A stretch of 32,166 nucleotides of DNA from assembly GCA_945868805.1 (NCBI GenBank), contig CAMBMO010000025.1, forward strand, positions 1-32,166, read 5' to 3'. This stretch comes from Singulisphaera sp. GP187. GTDB taxonomy: Bacteria > Planctomycetota > Phycisphaerae > Phycisphaerales > SM1A02. Of the stretch, positions 15,700-23,824 are shown one piece after another (within the stretch, counting starts at the first letter, position 1; every line of letters begins with the position of its first letter). The notes below the pieces were generated by a model, which was not told the DNA's origin, did not search any database, and worked only from the letters and a program-made list of their open reading frames with translations. The translations under genes and the position numbers were made by a program.

Positions 15700-15812
15700 A
15701 CGCGAGCGCGTTTCGCGCCGGCGTGCCACGCATGATGTCGCCGCGATGGGTTGTCCACGCTTGATCGCTCGGACGAAACATGTGCGCGTAACCAGAGTTT
15801 TCCAGCGTCCCC

Positions 15813-17345
15813 CTAAACCCGAAGTCGCTCCCACCCGGTGGACCTGAATCGCCATAAAAAGAGCAACCCACGCACGACGAGTTCGCCGCAGAGCCCAATC
15901 CAGATTCCGAGGAGTCCCAAATCCATCCAAACTCCCAGAGCCCATGCGAGAGGCAGACGAATGAAATAGCTGCTGATGACCGTGATGATCAGGCAAGCAG
16001 TCGTGTCGCCGACTCCCCGAAGTCCATTGCGGATCACCATTGTGAGCGCGAAAAATACTTGAATGATTCCGCATGTCACCAGAAGTGGCGGAACTTCTCG
16101 AAGGTGGATCTCCTGTCGACTGATCACCCGCGTCAGTGGATCGCCTGCGAAGATGAAGGCGAGTCCGAAGAGTCCCATGATGACACATCCAACGACGGTG
16201 CACGAAGCGATGGCACGCCGTGCTTGAGGGATGTTTCCCGCGCCGATGTATTGCCCCGCGAGTGCGCCCGCCGCGATTCCCATCGCGAATCCCGGAAGAA
16301 ATGAGAAGGACTCCCACTGAACGGCGATCATGTGCGCGCCGATCAGTCCGCCATCCTGTTGTCCTTCCATGAAGTGCTTGTGCGCGATCATTCCGATGAA
16401 GATCATCACGAAGAGATTGACAGCCCAGAGCGCGATTCCTTCGGCGAAATTCGGAATCCCGATGCGTGCGATGCGCCATGTCGTTGCCCAGGTCGGTTTC
16501 AAGTGATGTCGCTTTGGGTGAAAGTCCCGCGCGCCTCGGTGCAGTGCTCGAACTGTCAGAATTGCGCCAATGACATAGGAGATCGAGGTGCCTGATGCAA
16601 TTCCGATCACACCCCACTCCGCACCGTCAATTCCGAGGATGTTGGGAATGATGATGCCACCTGCTTCGTATTGCGCTCCCGACAAGAGCCACGAGAGCAC
16701 GACATTGACGACATTCACAGCGACTGCGATCCACGCAGGCGTCCAGGTCTCACCCGCGCCGTGCAGGCACATCGATCCGACGGTCATCACTCCCGTGGCG
16801 GGCATGGCAATGGCAAGCAGTCGAACGAACTGAATGCAAAAGTCCGCCGACTGACCGTGCAGTCCCGCGATATCTGCGAGTGGAACAACTGCGAACCAAA
16901 GCGCGACCCCGACGAGAGCACCCCAAATCAAGCTCAGCGTGATCGATTGACCGCATGCCTCTTCGCTCTCATTGGCGCGACCGGCGCCCATTGCGCGCGC
17001 GATGATCGCCTGCGCGCCGACGCCAAGCCCGGCCATCGCGATCCCGATGAACCAACCAACGTACGAACCGATGCCGACACCGTCGAGCGCGGCCACGACC
17101 GTCGAATCAGGAAGACTTCCCGCGATCATCTTGTCGACGAGCCCGACGCACGCTGCGACCATTTGCTGCAGAAGGATCGGAATGGCGAGAAACCAGATCG
17201 CAGACCACATCGATTTCCCAGCAAGCTTTCCGCTTCGAATTGTTCCCTCGAACGAGACTTCCGCCTCTTCGATCGCGATCATCGCGTCCGGTGGATCGTC
17301 GGGTCCGACCGCAGAGCTTGTGTACCGGAGTTCTTTCTCGCTCAA
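15813..17345 (-). CDS. MATE-family efflux transporter
   Basis: The 510-residue product has about twelve hydrophobic segments in two related halves, as in multidrug and toxic compound extrusion proteins, which export cationic compounds using a sodium or proton gradient. Typical stretches are PILLQQMVAACVGLVDKMIAG near the first helix, GVGAQAIIARAMGAGR in the first half and PGFAMGIAAGALAGQYIGAG in the second. The annotated start is TTG at 17345, overlapping the upstream stop as TTGA. An in-frame ATG 21 codons later (MIAIEEAEVSFEGT) would also leave the membrane region whole. It is the last gene of the cupin, HEAT lipoprotein, MATE series. The substrate is unknown. The 113 bp after its stop, shared with the convergent gene, show only a short GC hairpin without a T-tract. 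Confidence 0.92.
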   Translation of the reverse strand: MSEKELRYTSSAVGPDDPPDAMIAIEEAEVSFEGTIRSGKLAGKSMWSAIWFLAIPILLQQMVAACVGLVDKMIAGSLPDSTVVAALDGVGIGSYVGWFIGIAMAGLGVGAQAIIARAMGAGRANESEEACGQSITLSLIWGALVGVALWFAVVPLADIAGLHGQSADFCIQFVRLLAIAMPATGVMTVGSMCLHGAGETWTPAWIAVAVNVVNVVLSWLLSGAQYEAGGIIIPNILGIDGAEWGVIGIASGTSISYVIGAILTVRALHRGARDFHPKRHHLKPTWATTWRIARIGIPNFAEGIALWAVNLFVMIFIGMIAHKHFMEGQQDGGLIGAHMIAVQWESFSFLPGFAMGIAAGALAGQYIGAGNIPQARRAIASCTVVGCVIMGLFGLAFIFAGDPLTRVISRQEIHLREVPPLLVTCGIIQVFFALTMVIRNGLRGVGDTTACLIITVISSYFIRLPLAWALGVWMDLGLLGIWIGLCGELVVRGLLFLWRFRSTGWERLRV

Positions 17346-18244
17346 AGCCCGCTCGGATTCGCTACTGGAGGCTCGACCGACGCTGGCTTGGCAACTGGTG
17401 GAGGTTCATACGTTTTTCGCGCGCCGGTATCCGCGATGCCCGTCGGCAGACCAGGCCATTCCCACTTCGGGATATCCCAAAAGACAACGTAATCCCAGAA
17501 TGTCAGATGCCGTTGGTAGGTCGGATAGAGATAAATGTTCTGAGCGACAAATCGTTTCGAAACCGGCGCAGTCGAGTACCAACCGAGCCATCGCATACGG
17601 TCGATGCCCAGGTCGTTGCCCGTCATCATTCGCAAGCTGTCCAGCGCGGCTAAATTCACGGTCAATTCGGAATGGTCGAGTGCCGTGACCAGTGCCTGAA
17701 ACGAGTCATCCTGTTGGTACTGCCCCAATCCGACTGCAAGCTCGATGCGGGTTTCTTGCGCCTCAGACTCGTCCTGCAATTTTCGCCACATCAACTCAGC
17801 GACTGCGACATTGTGCAGGCGCTGGAGCGCGATCGCAGCCGCGAGTCGGACATGGGGGAAGGTGCTTGTGAGCCTTTCAGCGATGAGCACGGCATCTTCG
17901 GGACGACCGAAACGCGAGAGCGCCGAAATTGCGGCGGCCTGCACGAGCGGATCCTTCATGTCCTTGACGTAGAACCGGTAAAGCTTGACATAGGCGTCGA
18001 CTCCGCCGAACGAGGATGTCCCCAGAAGGACCACGCCACGTCGCATGTTCTCCGCATCGGTCGTATCGACCGCCCACTGCGCCGCCTCCTGTGGGGACGC
18101 AGGAGAGAGGACTTCGCCCATCGACCTGAAGTCCGATCCGATCGTGTCGCATCCACTTGCGAACGCGAACGCGAAAATTGTCAAGGTGGCAAAAAAATAT
18201 GCTCGTCGAATCAAGGCGCAGATGGAATCGACCAAGGCGGGCAT
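17342..18244 (-). CDS. HEAT-repeat lipoprotein
   Basis: The 300-residue product has a signal peptide ending in a lipobox (ASGC, C32), so it is probably a membrane-anchored lipoprotein. Residues about 50-215 form alpha-helical HEAT-like repeats, for example DPLVQAAAISALSRFGRPEDAVLIAERL, PHVRLAAAIALQRL and ETRIELAVGLGQY. These usually serve as a protein-binding scaffold. The C-terminal third has an aromatic-rich segment (YLYPTYQRHLTFWDYVVFWDIPKWEWPG) and a proline-rich tail. No enzymatic motif is visible. It starts 10 nt after the cupin gene, and its stop overlaps the TTG start of the MATE transporter. Function is unknown. Confidence 0.82.
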   Translation of the reverse strand: MPALVDSICALIRRAYFFATLTIFAFAFASGCDTIGSDFRSMGEVLSPASPQEAAQWAVDTTDAENMRRGVVLLGTSSFGGVDAYVKLYRFYVKDMKDPLVQAAAISALSRFGRPEDAVLIAERLTSTFPHVRLAAAIALQRLHNVAVAELMWRKLQDESEAQETRIELAVGLGQYQQDDSFQALVTALDHSELTVNLAALDSLRMMTGNDLGIDRMRWLGWYSTAPVSKRFVAQNIYLYPTYQRHLTFWDYVVFWDIPKWEWPGLPTGIADTGARKTYEPPPVAKPASVEPPVANPSGL

Positions 18245-18254
18245 GGTTGATCGA

Positions 18255-18623
18255 TCAGCTTCCGGGAGTCGGCTTCCCGCAATCGAACGAGACCGGAACC
18301 AGACAGATGAATGTCAGATCTGAATCGCCATCGTTGACGAATTGGTGCAACTTGTTCGGATCGATCATCAAGGTGTCGCCGGCACGGCACGCATGAAACT
18401 CTCCGTCAAATTCGACGCGCGCGCTTCCACCGGTGATGATGACTTCGTGTTCGTAGTTGTGCTGGTGGCGCGGTGTGTGTCCGCCCGGCGAAACGGTGTA
18501 GTGACGCATCGCAAAGTTCGGCGCACCGTCCTTTCGTCCGATGAGCATTCTCATCGATACGCCTTTGATATCTGGCATGTCTGGAGTGAAGGGCTCGATC
18601 TCCTCGATACGTCGCTTCAGCAT
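18255..18623 (-). CDS. Small cupin-domain protein
   Basis: The 122-residue, single-domain protein has both cupin motifs: PGGHTPRHQHNYEHEVIITGG, supplying the H-x-H, E metal ligands, and GDTLMIDPNKLHQFVNDG, supplying the third histidine. The fold binds a divalent metal and serves enzymes, small-molecule sensors and storage proteins alike, so the role cannot be told. The ATG at 18623 gives a compact domain. It is the first gene of a likely three-gene operon (10 nt to the HEAT lipoprotein) and is divergent from the MBL-fold gene, with 71 bp between them. Confidence 0.88.
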   Translation of the reverse strand: MLKRRIEEIEPFTPDMPDIKGVSMRMLIGRKDGAPNFAMRHYTVSPGGHTPRHQHNYEHEVIITGGSARVEFDGEFHACRAGDTLMIDPNKLHQFVNDGDSDLTFICLVPVSFDCGKPTPGS

Positions 18624-18694
18624 GTTGGAGAGATTAGCAGGAGGGCGGATGACGGCTTGGAGACGAGAGCGCCCAATCCGACTATGTTCCCGCC

Positions 18695-19357
18695 GTGGCG
18701 AAACTTCGCATCAAAGGAATTCCCCTCGGCGCATGGCAGACCAACGCTTGGCTCATTTGGGTCGAGGGAGGATCGTCCAAGCCAGGCTGGATCATCGATC
18801 CGGGAGACAATCCGACCGCACTGCTTGAAGTGGTGGGTGCACACGACATCCAAATCGATGCTGTGCTCTTCACCCACGCTCATCTTGATCACATCATGGG
18901 ACTTGAGGCGGTTATGTCTTTCGTCGGCAAACGCCAAGCAGGCGAAGTGCCGATCTACGCGCATCCTCTGGAGCATGCGTGGTTCGGAGACCCGCAACTG
19001 AACTTGTCGGCGTTCGCCGAGGTGCCACCAGTCTCGGTTCGGGCGCCGACTCGCACCCTCGAAGAAGGCGACGAACTTTCGCTCGGTCCGACTCGCTGGA
19101 AAGTGATTCACACACCAGGCCATAGTCCAGGATCCGTCAGTTTCGTCTGCGACGAAGCGAAAGTCGTTATCGCGGGCGACACGCTCTTCGCAGGATCGGT
19201 TGGACGATCAGACTTCCCCACAAGCGATCCGCAAGCGCTCGACCATTCCCTTCGTCAGAAGCTCATGAAACTGTCAGACGAGTTCGTCGTGCATCCCGGA
19301 CATGGTCCGTCAACGACCATCGGGCGCGAGAGGATCAGCAACCCTTTCGTGCAGTAA
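18695..19357 (+). CDS. MBL-fold metallohydrolase (glyoxalase II-like)
   Basis: The 220-residue product carries the metallo-beta-lactamase fold metal motif THAHLDH (H61, H63, D65, H66). Further ligands are in HTPGHSPGSVSF, the AGDTLFAGSVGRSDFP block and HPGHGPSTTIGRE. This pattern and length match glyoxalase II-like hydrolases and persulfide-dioxygenase relatives. The likely chemistry is hydrolysis of a thioester or related bond with a two-metal centre, but the exact substrate is open. The start is GTG. No signal peptide is seen, so it is cytoplasmic. Its last 48 bp overlap the 3' end of the DUF885 gene on the opposite strand. Confidence 0.93.
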   Translation: MAKLRIKGIPLGAWQTNAWLIWVEGGSSKPGWIIDPGDNPTALLEVVGAHDIQIDAVLFTHAHLDHIMGLEAVMSFVGKRQAGEVPIYAHPLEHAWFGDPQLNLSAFAEVPPVSVRAPTRTLEEGDELSLGPTRWKVIHTPGHSPGSVSFVCDEAKVVIAGDTLFAGSVGRSDFPTSDPQALDHSLRQKLMKLSDEFVVHPGHGPSTTIGRERISNPFVQ

Positions 19358-21151
19358 GACTTCATCGCACCAAGCGCTCATCCGAAGGCGCAGGACATCA
19401 AGCGGCAGGGGACCCGAACCGAGCAGGTGATCGTGAAACGCTCTCAGGTCAAAGCGCGACCCAATCCGAGCCTCGCATTCCGATCGGATCCGACGAATTT
19501 CGATTTCGCCGATCTTGTATCCACATGCCTGTCCGGGCCACCCGATGTATCGATCGATTTCGCGTTCAATGTTGAGGCGTGAGAGCGCGGTGTTGCGTTG
19601 CATGAACCCGATCGCGTCCGCACGACTCATTCCGAATGCGTGCATGCCAGTGTCGACGACCAGTCGACACGCGCGCCACATCTCGTACAGCAACCGCCCG
19701 AAATCGTCGTACGGATTCTCGTAAAGACCCATCGGGGTTCCGAGTCTCTCTGCATAGAGCGCCCACCCTTCGACGAACGCGGTCGCGTCGACATCGCGTC
19801 GAAACTCGCGCAGACCTTCCATCTCGTTGGCGAGAGAGATTTGCAAGTGGTGACCAGGCACTGCTTCGTGAAGCGACAACGGGACCATTTCATATGTCGG
19901 ACGCTGGTCGAGTGCAAAGGTGTTCGCATAGAACCATCCCGGAAGACCAGACTTCATGCTTCCGAATTGGTAATAGGCGGTCGTTTGTGAAGGAGCCATG
20001 AATCGAGGAATTTCACGGACGCCGTAGGGGAGGCGTGGCAGTACGCCGAAATACTCTGGCAGTTTCGAGTCAATTCTCTTGCAGATCTCTCGGTATCCGG
20101 CGATGAGCGACTGCGGAGTCGTGTGATAGAAGCGCGGGTCGGTTCTCAGATAGGCGACAAATGCGCTCAGGCGATCATCGCTGGACAGCGTCGCACGTGC
20201 CGGATCCGACGCTGACCAGTCTGTTCGCGCAATCACCACCAGCATTTCGTCGCGGATGCGCGCGACTTCGGTCAGACCCACGCGGTGAATCTCTTGCGCC
20301 GTGAGGTCAGTCGTCGTAAAGCGCTTCAATTCGAATGCATAAAACTCGGCGCCGAGATACTGATCCTTTGCACTGATCGATGGACGACCGCTGGGGATGT
20401 AACTCGCTTTCAACCAGACAAGCATCTCGCCAAGCGCGAGCAGCGCATCCAGTTTGGCCTCACGTGCCTGCGCGCGCAGAGTCGCTTGCTCTGGCGCAGG
20501 TATGGAATCGGGCATTTGCGCGAGCGGAACCTCGATCTCGTCGAGATTGCCACGGAGCACCGCGTCAAATTGCGCGGTCACGCCTTCGAGTACGACCGCT
20601 GGAGGAACGATCCCGTCAGCGAGCGCGAGAACCATCATCGCCTGTGTATCCCGAACCGCAGGGGCGAGTCGAGTCATTCGCTTCACATAGTTGCGCCAAT
20701 CGTCAGCCTGGCGAAACGGTACGCCTTCGGCGAATTGCGGAATGTCTTGCTGAGGTCCTCCGCGCTGACCGACTGGCATCATCCACCGCTTGAACTGAAA
20801 TGAATCAAAGTCGTTCTGAAGGTCTCTTCGCAGGAGGTCATGGTCCAGTTGATTTGCGGGTGCGAGCCGGCCTCGATCAATCGCGTGGAGCACTTCGAGG
20901 AAACCACCAATTTCATTGTGGCGGTTCAGAGCCCCCCGCATTCCCGGCTCGGTGATCCGGTCCTGCGCTGTGGGGCGACCTCGAGTGATCGCTGACTCGG
21001 GGAAGCTGAAGTCCCGCCACGCCTGGTACTCGACTGCGAGTTTGTCGAAATCGCCGTCTTGAGGCGCCAATGCGGGATTCTGCGACCAGGCTTGGGATTC
21101 GAACAGGAAGCACGCGACGCCAATGGTCAAGATTGTGCCGAAAAAATTCAT
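19310..21151 (-). CDS. Exported DUF885-family putative zinc peptidase
   Basis: The 613-residue product starts with a signal peptide (MNFFGTILTIGVACFLFESQAWS). The DUF885 hallmark HEAVPGHH is at 428-435, with a downstream glutamate in FVEGWALYAERLG (about 461). This layout looks like a gluzincin-type zinc site, and the family is thought to act as peptidases, though few members have been characterised. It would act outside the cytoplasm. Start candidates upstream (ATG 21196, ATG 21175 and TTG 21208) would put a charged stretch before the signal. I chose the ATG at 21151 because it opens directly with the hydrophobic core. The 3' end overlaps the MBL gene by 48 bp, and the 5' end is divergent from the next gene. 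Confidence 0.9.
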   Translation of the reverse strand: MNFFGTILTIGVACFLFESQAWSQNPALAPQDGDFDKLAVEYQAWRDFSFPESAITRGRPTAQDRITEPGMRGALNRHNEIGGFLEVLHAIDRGRLAPANQLDHDLLRRDLQNDFDSFQFKRWMMPVGQRGGPQQDIPQFAEGVPFRQADDWRNYVKRMTRLAPAVRDTQAMMVLALADGIVPPAVVLEGVTAQFDAVLRGNLDEIEVPLAQMPDSIPAPEQATLRAQAREAKLDALLALGEMLVWLKASYIPSGRPSISAKDQYLGAEFYAFELKRFTTTDLTAQEIHRVGLTEVARIRDEMLVVIARTDWSASDPARATLSSDDRLSAFVAYLRTDPRFYHTTPQSLIAGYREICKRIDSKLPEYFGVLPRLPYGVREIPRFMAPSQTTAYYQFGSMKSGLPGWFYANTFALDQRPTYEMVPLSLHEAVPGHHLQISLANEMEGLREFRRDVDATAFVEGWALYAERLGTPMGLYENPYDDFGRLLYEMWRACRLVVDTGMHAFGMSRADAIGFMQRNTALSRLNIEREIDRYIGWPGQACGYKIGEIEIRRIRSECEARIGSRFDLRAFHDHLLGSGPLPLDVLRLRMSAWCDEVLLHERVADPLAPDGR

Positions 21152-21238
21152 GGATCTCGCGGTCGAATGCAACATCGGATTTGTTCGCTCTCGCATGGAA
21201 ACCCACAATACATGACGTGGGCGTAGTGAGGGATCGTG

Positions 21239-22102
21239 ATGCGTCGCAAGTCGCGGCTTCAGCTTCCATTGGTTTTTCTCGCCTTCCTTTCAACGACCAC
21301 GCTCCACTCGTGTCATCCCGATGACGAACAAGGGAATCGTGCGCCGATCGATGCCACACTGATTGCGACGCCAGAATCAACGGCAAAGTTGACGGTCAAG
21401 CTGGAGATTTCGGCATCCGTTGGATCAAGTAGCGACACGGATGTGCAAACCGTCTCTGTGAGCGGTCCCGCGACCATTCGATTGAGTCGTGCGTCGAAGG
21501 GCGACGGATCCGCCGAACTCCTCCTCTTCGATATCGCACTCGGTCGTGCCGCATACAGTTTCGATTTCTTTTGTCTGCCGTTCTTTGGCTGCAAGCATCT
21601 GGATCTCTCACTCGAAAATTTTCACATGGCCCTCACGCGACGAGTGAGCTCGGTTGTGGGGAGTGACGGGCCGACGGTCTTCGAGGGCGGTGAGTACTTC
21701 GTCTCTGCGGACTACACGCTTGCGGGTTTCACCACTGGCAAGAGTGCTTCGGTTGCCACGACAACGGGGCATTTCGCTGGGCAGTTCGGCGGGGACGATC
21801 GAAAGGCATCGCTTACGGATTGCACTCTTTCTCCGCAGGTGATTCGGTTTTCATCCGACTCCCTTCCGAGTGGTGTCAACTCAGTCACGATGACAATCCT
21901 CTCCGATCTCGAAAACGTCCGATTTGAGGGGCCATGGAAGGCTGTGCCGATCGGACCCGACCTCAATCACGACAGCGTGGTAAACGAGATGGACCTCGCA
22001 TTTGTGCTCGCATCTTGGGGATCGACTGCTGGCGATGTCAACGGTGATTGTGTGACTGATGCGCTCGACCTCGCTCTGATTCTTGAAGCGTGGGGAGAGT
22101 GA
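21239..22102 (+). CDS. Putative lipoprotein with dockerin-like C-terminal repeats
   Basis: The 287-residue product opens with a basic, hydrophobic signal peptide ending near LHSC, which could be lipidated although H at the -2 position is unusual. The middle (about 35-225) has no recognisable family; its alternating pattern suggests beta-strands. The end is a pair of dockerin-like calcium repeats, DLNHDSVVNEMDLAFVLASWG and DVNGDCVTDALDLALILEAWG. GAGGGA lies just upstream of the ATG at 21239. A GTG at 21236 directly before it would add one residue. Transcription is divergent from the DUF885 gene. Function is unknown; I infer a surface or periplasmic protein of the same sorting or assembly class as the metzincin at 262-2880. 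Confidence 0.78.
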   Translation: MRRKSRLQLPLVFLAFLSTTTLHSCHPDDEQGNRAPIDATLIATPESTAKLTVKLEISASVGSSSDTDVQTVSVSGPATIRLSRASKGDGSAELLLFDIALGRAAYSFDFFCLPFFGCKHLDLSLENFHMALTRRVSSVVGSDGPTVFEGGEYFVSADYTLAGFTTGKSASVATTTGHFAGQFGGDDRKASLTDCTLSPQVIRFSSDSLPSGVNSVTMTILSDLENVRFEGPWKAVPIGPDLNHDSVVNEMDLAFVLASWGSTAGDVNGDCVTDALDLALILEAWGE

Positions 22103-22163
22103 GTCACACGAAACCCGACTCGATTGAGCGGGCTATACTCGCACGCACGACGAGCAAAACCCA

Positions 22164-22634
22164 GTGAGTAGCCAGATTCCAATTCCGACAGAACAAGGCT
22201 ATTCACCACCGTCAGTGCGCCAATTCGCTGTTTTTCTGGACAACAAGGTCGGCAAGCTGCTCGAACTCCTCAAATTGTTCGAGGACGATGAAATGGTCAA
22301 TGTGGCCGCTCTGAGCGTGATGGATTCGAGCGACCATGCAGTGGTACGCATGATCTTTTCAAACGCCGATGCCGCTCGACACATCCTGCGCAAGAACAGC
22401 TACACGTTCAGCGAGCTCGATCTCATCGTCGTCCAGATCGGCCATGGTCAGTCCTTGACAAAGCTGTGCCTGCATCTGCTCGGCGCCGAGCTCAACATTC
22501 GTTTCGTCTATCCCGTGCTGATGCGAGCTGCGAGTGATCCATGTGTTGCGCTCGCGGTGGACGATTGCTATCTCGCTGGTCAGATTCTTCTTCGAAAGCG
22601 ATTCACGCTCCTCGGCGAAGATGACCTGACTTGA
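22164..22634 (+). CDS. ACT-domain regulatory protein, probably tandem ACT
   Basis: The 156-residue product starts with a segment of the ACT ligand-binding fold: RQFAVFLDNKVGKLLELLKLFEDDEMVNVAALSVMDSSDHAVVRMIF. A second similar half follows (LDLIVVQIGHGQSLTKLCLHLLGAELNIRFVYPVL). ACT domains bind amino acids and control metabolic enzymes, but no catalytic domain is attached here. A free-standing tandem ACT protein may act as a small regulator. The start is GTG at 22164. A TATACT hexamer at 22134-22139 could be its -10 element, though the matching -35 is weak. The 58 bp to the convergent CDGSH gene show no clear terminator. Confidence 0.78.
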   Translation: MSSQIPIPTEQGYSPPSVRQFAVFLDNKVGKLLELLKLFEDDEMVNVAALSVMDSSDHAVVRMIFSNADAARHILRKNSYTFSELDLIVVQIGHGQSLTKLCLHLLGAELNIRFVYPVLMRAASDPCVALAVDDCYLAGQILLRKRFTLLGEDDLT

Positions 22635-22692
22635 TCTTTCCCCTTCAATTAATTCAATCGCTTCAAACCAGCGTCGGATTTGCGAGCAGTCG

Positions 22693-22899
22693 TCACTGCG
22701 TCGATTCGAGCTTGCGTGGATTCTTGCCCTCGCCATCGTACATATAGGTGCAATCGGGTTGCTCCACCGAGCACTCCTTGTGGTGTCCGTCGCAGAACGG
22801 GAAATTTTTCGAAAGTCCGCATGCGCAGACGAAGATCGCCTTCTCTTGAGGCTCGATCTTGATTGGTTTCATCGCTTCAAATTTGACGAGTCTTGCCAT
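22693..22899 (-). CDS. Small CDGSH iron-sulfur domain protein
   Basis: The 68-residue product has the C-x-C-x8-C-x3-H pattern of mitoNEET-type proteins at C25, C27, C36 and H40 (CACGLSKNFPFCDGHH). This binds a [2Fe-2S] cluster with three cysteines and one histidine. The residue usually Ser, Ala or Thr before the final histidine is His39. Roles proposed for the family include electron or cluster transfer; the partner here is unknown. The ATG at 22899 is chosen, because an in-frame TTG two codons upstream would add little. It lies 20 bp after the pterin-synthase-like gene on the same strand, so both are probably transcribed together. Confidence 0.9.
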   Translation of the reverse strand: MARLVKFEAMKPIKIEPQEKAIFVCACGLSKNFPFCDGHHKECSVEQPDCTYMYDGEGKNPRKLESTQ

Positions 22900-22919
22900 A
22901 GACAAAGTCTAGTCGCAAC

Positions 22920-23756
22920 TCAGGCTTCGATCGTGGCCGAGGTCTTCGAAGTTTCCCAGAGTCGGACCCGTTTCAGTTCCACTGGGCAATCCGAGAGCGC
23001 GCCCTTCAGCAAGTCGAAACAGACTGCGGCGATGTGTTCGACAGACGGGTTGAGGGAGTGAAATTCTGGGCAATCAATATTGAGGTTCATGTGGTCGAAG
23101 CGTTCGATGACCGCGCGATCGACGATTCCTTCGAGGTCCGCCATGCCAAATGCGGATCCCACCGGTATCGCGACCCCCACTTCGATGCGGTAGTTGTGCC
23201 CATGTCCGTTGAGCTTATTGCACTTGCCAAAGAACTCTGCATTTTCTGCAGGTGTCCGAGAAGGGTCGTTGAGCCGGTGCGATGCGGCGAACTCAAAAAT
23301 TGACGAGAAAGTGGTCTGTTGTGGCATCTTTCGGCTCCATGTCAGTTGGTGGTAAGGAGATAGGCTCCATTTCAAACTTTCAATCGGTTTCTCGATTTTT
23401 TTAGATACCAGTTCCACCATTTCGACGAGCAGAGTCGCTGGCGCAGGATTCAAGCCATCGGGCGTCGAAAAAAGCGCATTCTGCAAGAGAGGAATGACCG
23501 AGTCGCGAACTGATCGATCCAATTGTGCAAGCGTTGCGAGATATCCAGTTTGCAATTCGGGGGTCCCCCTCACAGCGACCTCAATTTCGAACCATGCCCC
23601 TATCCCATTGGTCGATGGGAAGCCAGCAAAAGAATTTCGAGAGAGGTCGGCATGTGATACGGCAGGTGAGATCGCAGATGCGACTGCATCGGCAGGGCGA
23701 CAAACGAAGATTCGCACGGCTCTGGAAAGGGTCGTTGGAACGGGTGCGTGTTTCAT
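22920..23756 (-). CDS. Double T-fold protein, 6-pyruvoyl-tetrahydropterin/6-carboxytetrahydropterin synthase-like
   Basis: Typical QueD or PTPS proteins are about 120-150 residues; this one is 278 and looks like two T-folds in a row. The C-terminal half (about 150-278) has the zinc histidines H160, H185 and H187 (FEFAASHRLND, NGHGHNYRIEV). It also has the catalytic cysteine candidate C179 in GKCNKLNGHGH, ERFDHMNLN (219-225), NPSVEHIA and LWETSKT. The N-terminal half aligns in outline (WFEIEVAVRG to RIEVGV, QLDRSVRDSVIPLL to DLEGIVDRAVIERF), but the zinc histidines and the cysteine are gone. The likely reaction is conversion of dihydroneopterin triphosphate to a tetrahydropterin, as in queuosine or biopterin synthesis. 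No other queuosine gene is in the window, so the pathway is open. Confidence 0.88.
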   Translation of the reverse strand: MKHAPVPTTLSRAVRIFVCRPADAVASAISPAVSHADLSRNSFAGFPSTNGIGAWFEIEVAVRGTPELQTGYLATLAQLDRSVRDSVIPLLQNALFSTPDGLNPAPATLLVEMVELVSKKIEKPIESLKWSLSPYHQLTWSRKMPQQTTFSSIFEFAASHRLNDPSRTPAENAEFFGKCNKLNGHGHNYRIEVGVAIPVGSAFGMADLEGIVDRAVIERFDHMNLNIDCPEFHSLNPSVEHIAAVCFDLLKGALSDCPVELKRVRLWETSKTSATIEA

Positions 23757-23790
23757 GAGATTCGGGAAATCATTCTGATGATAGGTTGAG

Positions 23791-23818
23791 TTGACTTTTG
23801 TCGGTGGATTACTACTAT
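23791..23818 (+). promoter_or_regulatory. Promoter candidate leading into tandem hairpins
   Basis: TTGACT (23791-23796) and TACTAT (23813-23818) are 16 bp apart. They match the vegetative consensus at five of six and four of six positions. The predicted start near 23825 falls just before the hairpin-terminator element, pointing right. It sits in the 254 bp gap between the T-fold gene (leftward) and the YdjY gene (rightward). Confidence 0.5.
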
Positions 23819-23824
23819 TCGGAC

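Noticed and set aside
15700-15730. Terminator after the zinc-ribbon membrane protein gene
   Set aside because: A short GCGCG-TTT-CGCGC hairpin exists but no T-tract follows on either strand.
15575-15898. A minus-strand frame covering the gap between the zinc-ribbon protein and MATE genes
   Set aside because: It overlaps the ends of two genes and shows no family motif. A trace of a lost gene is possible but I could not support it.
22110-22139. A full promoter for the ACT-domain gene
   Set aside because: The -10-like TATACT is good, but no convincing -35 lies at 16-18 bp; noted only within the gene entry.
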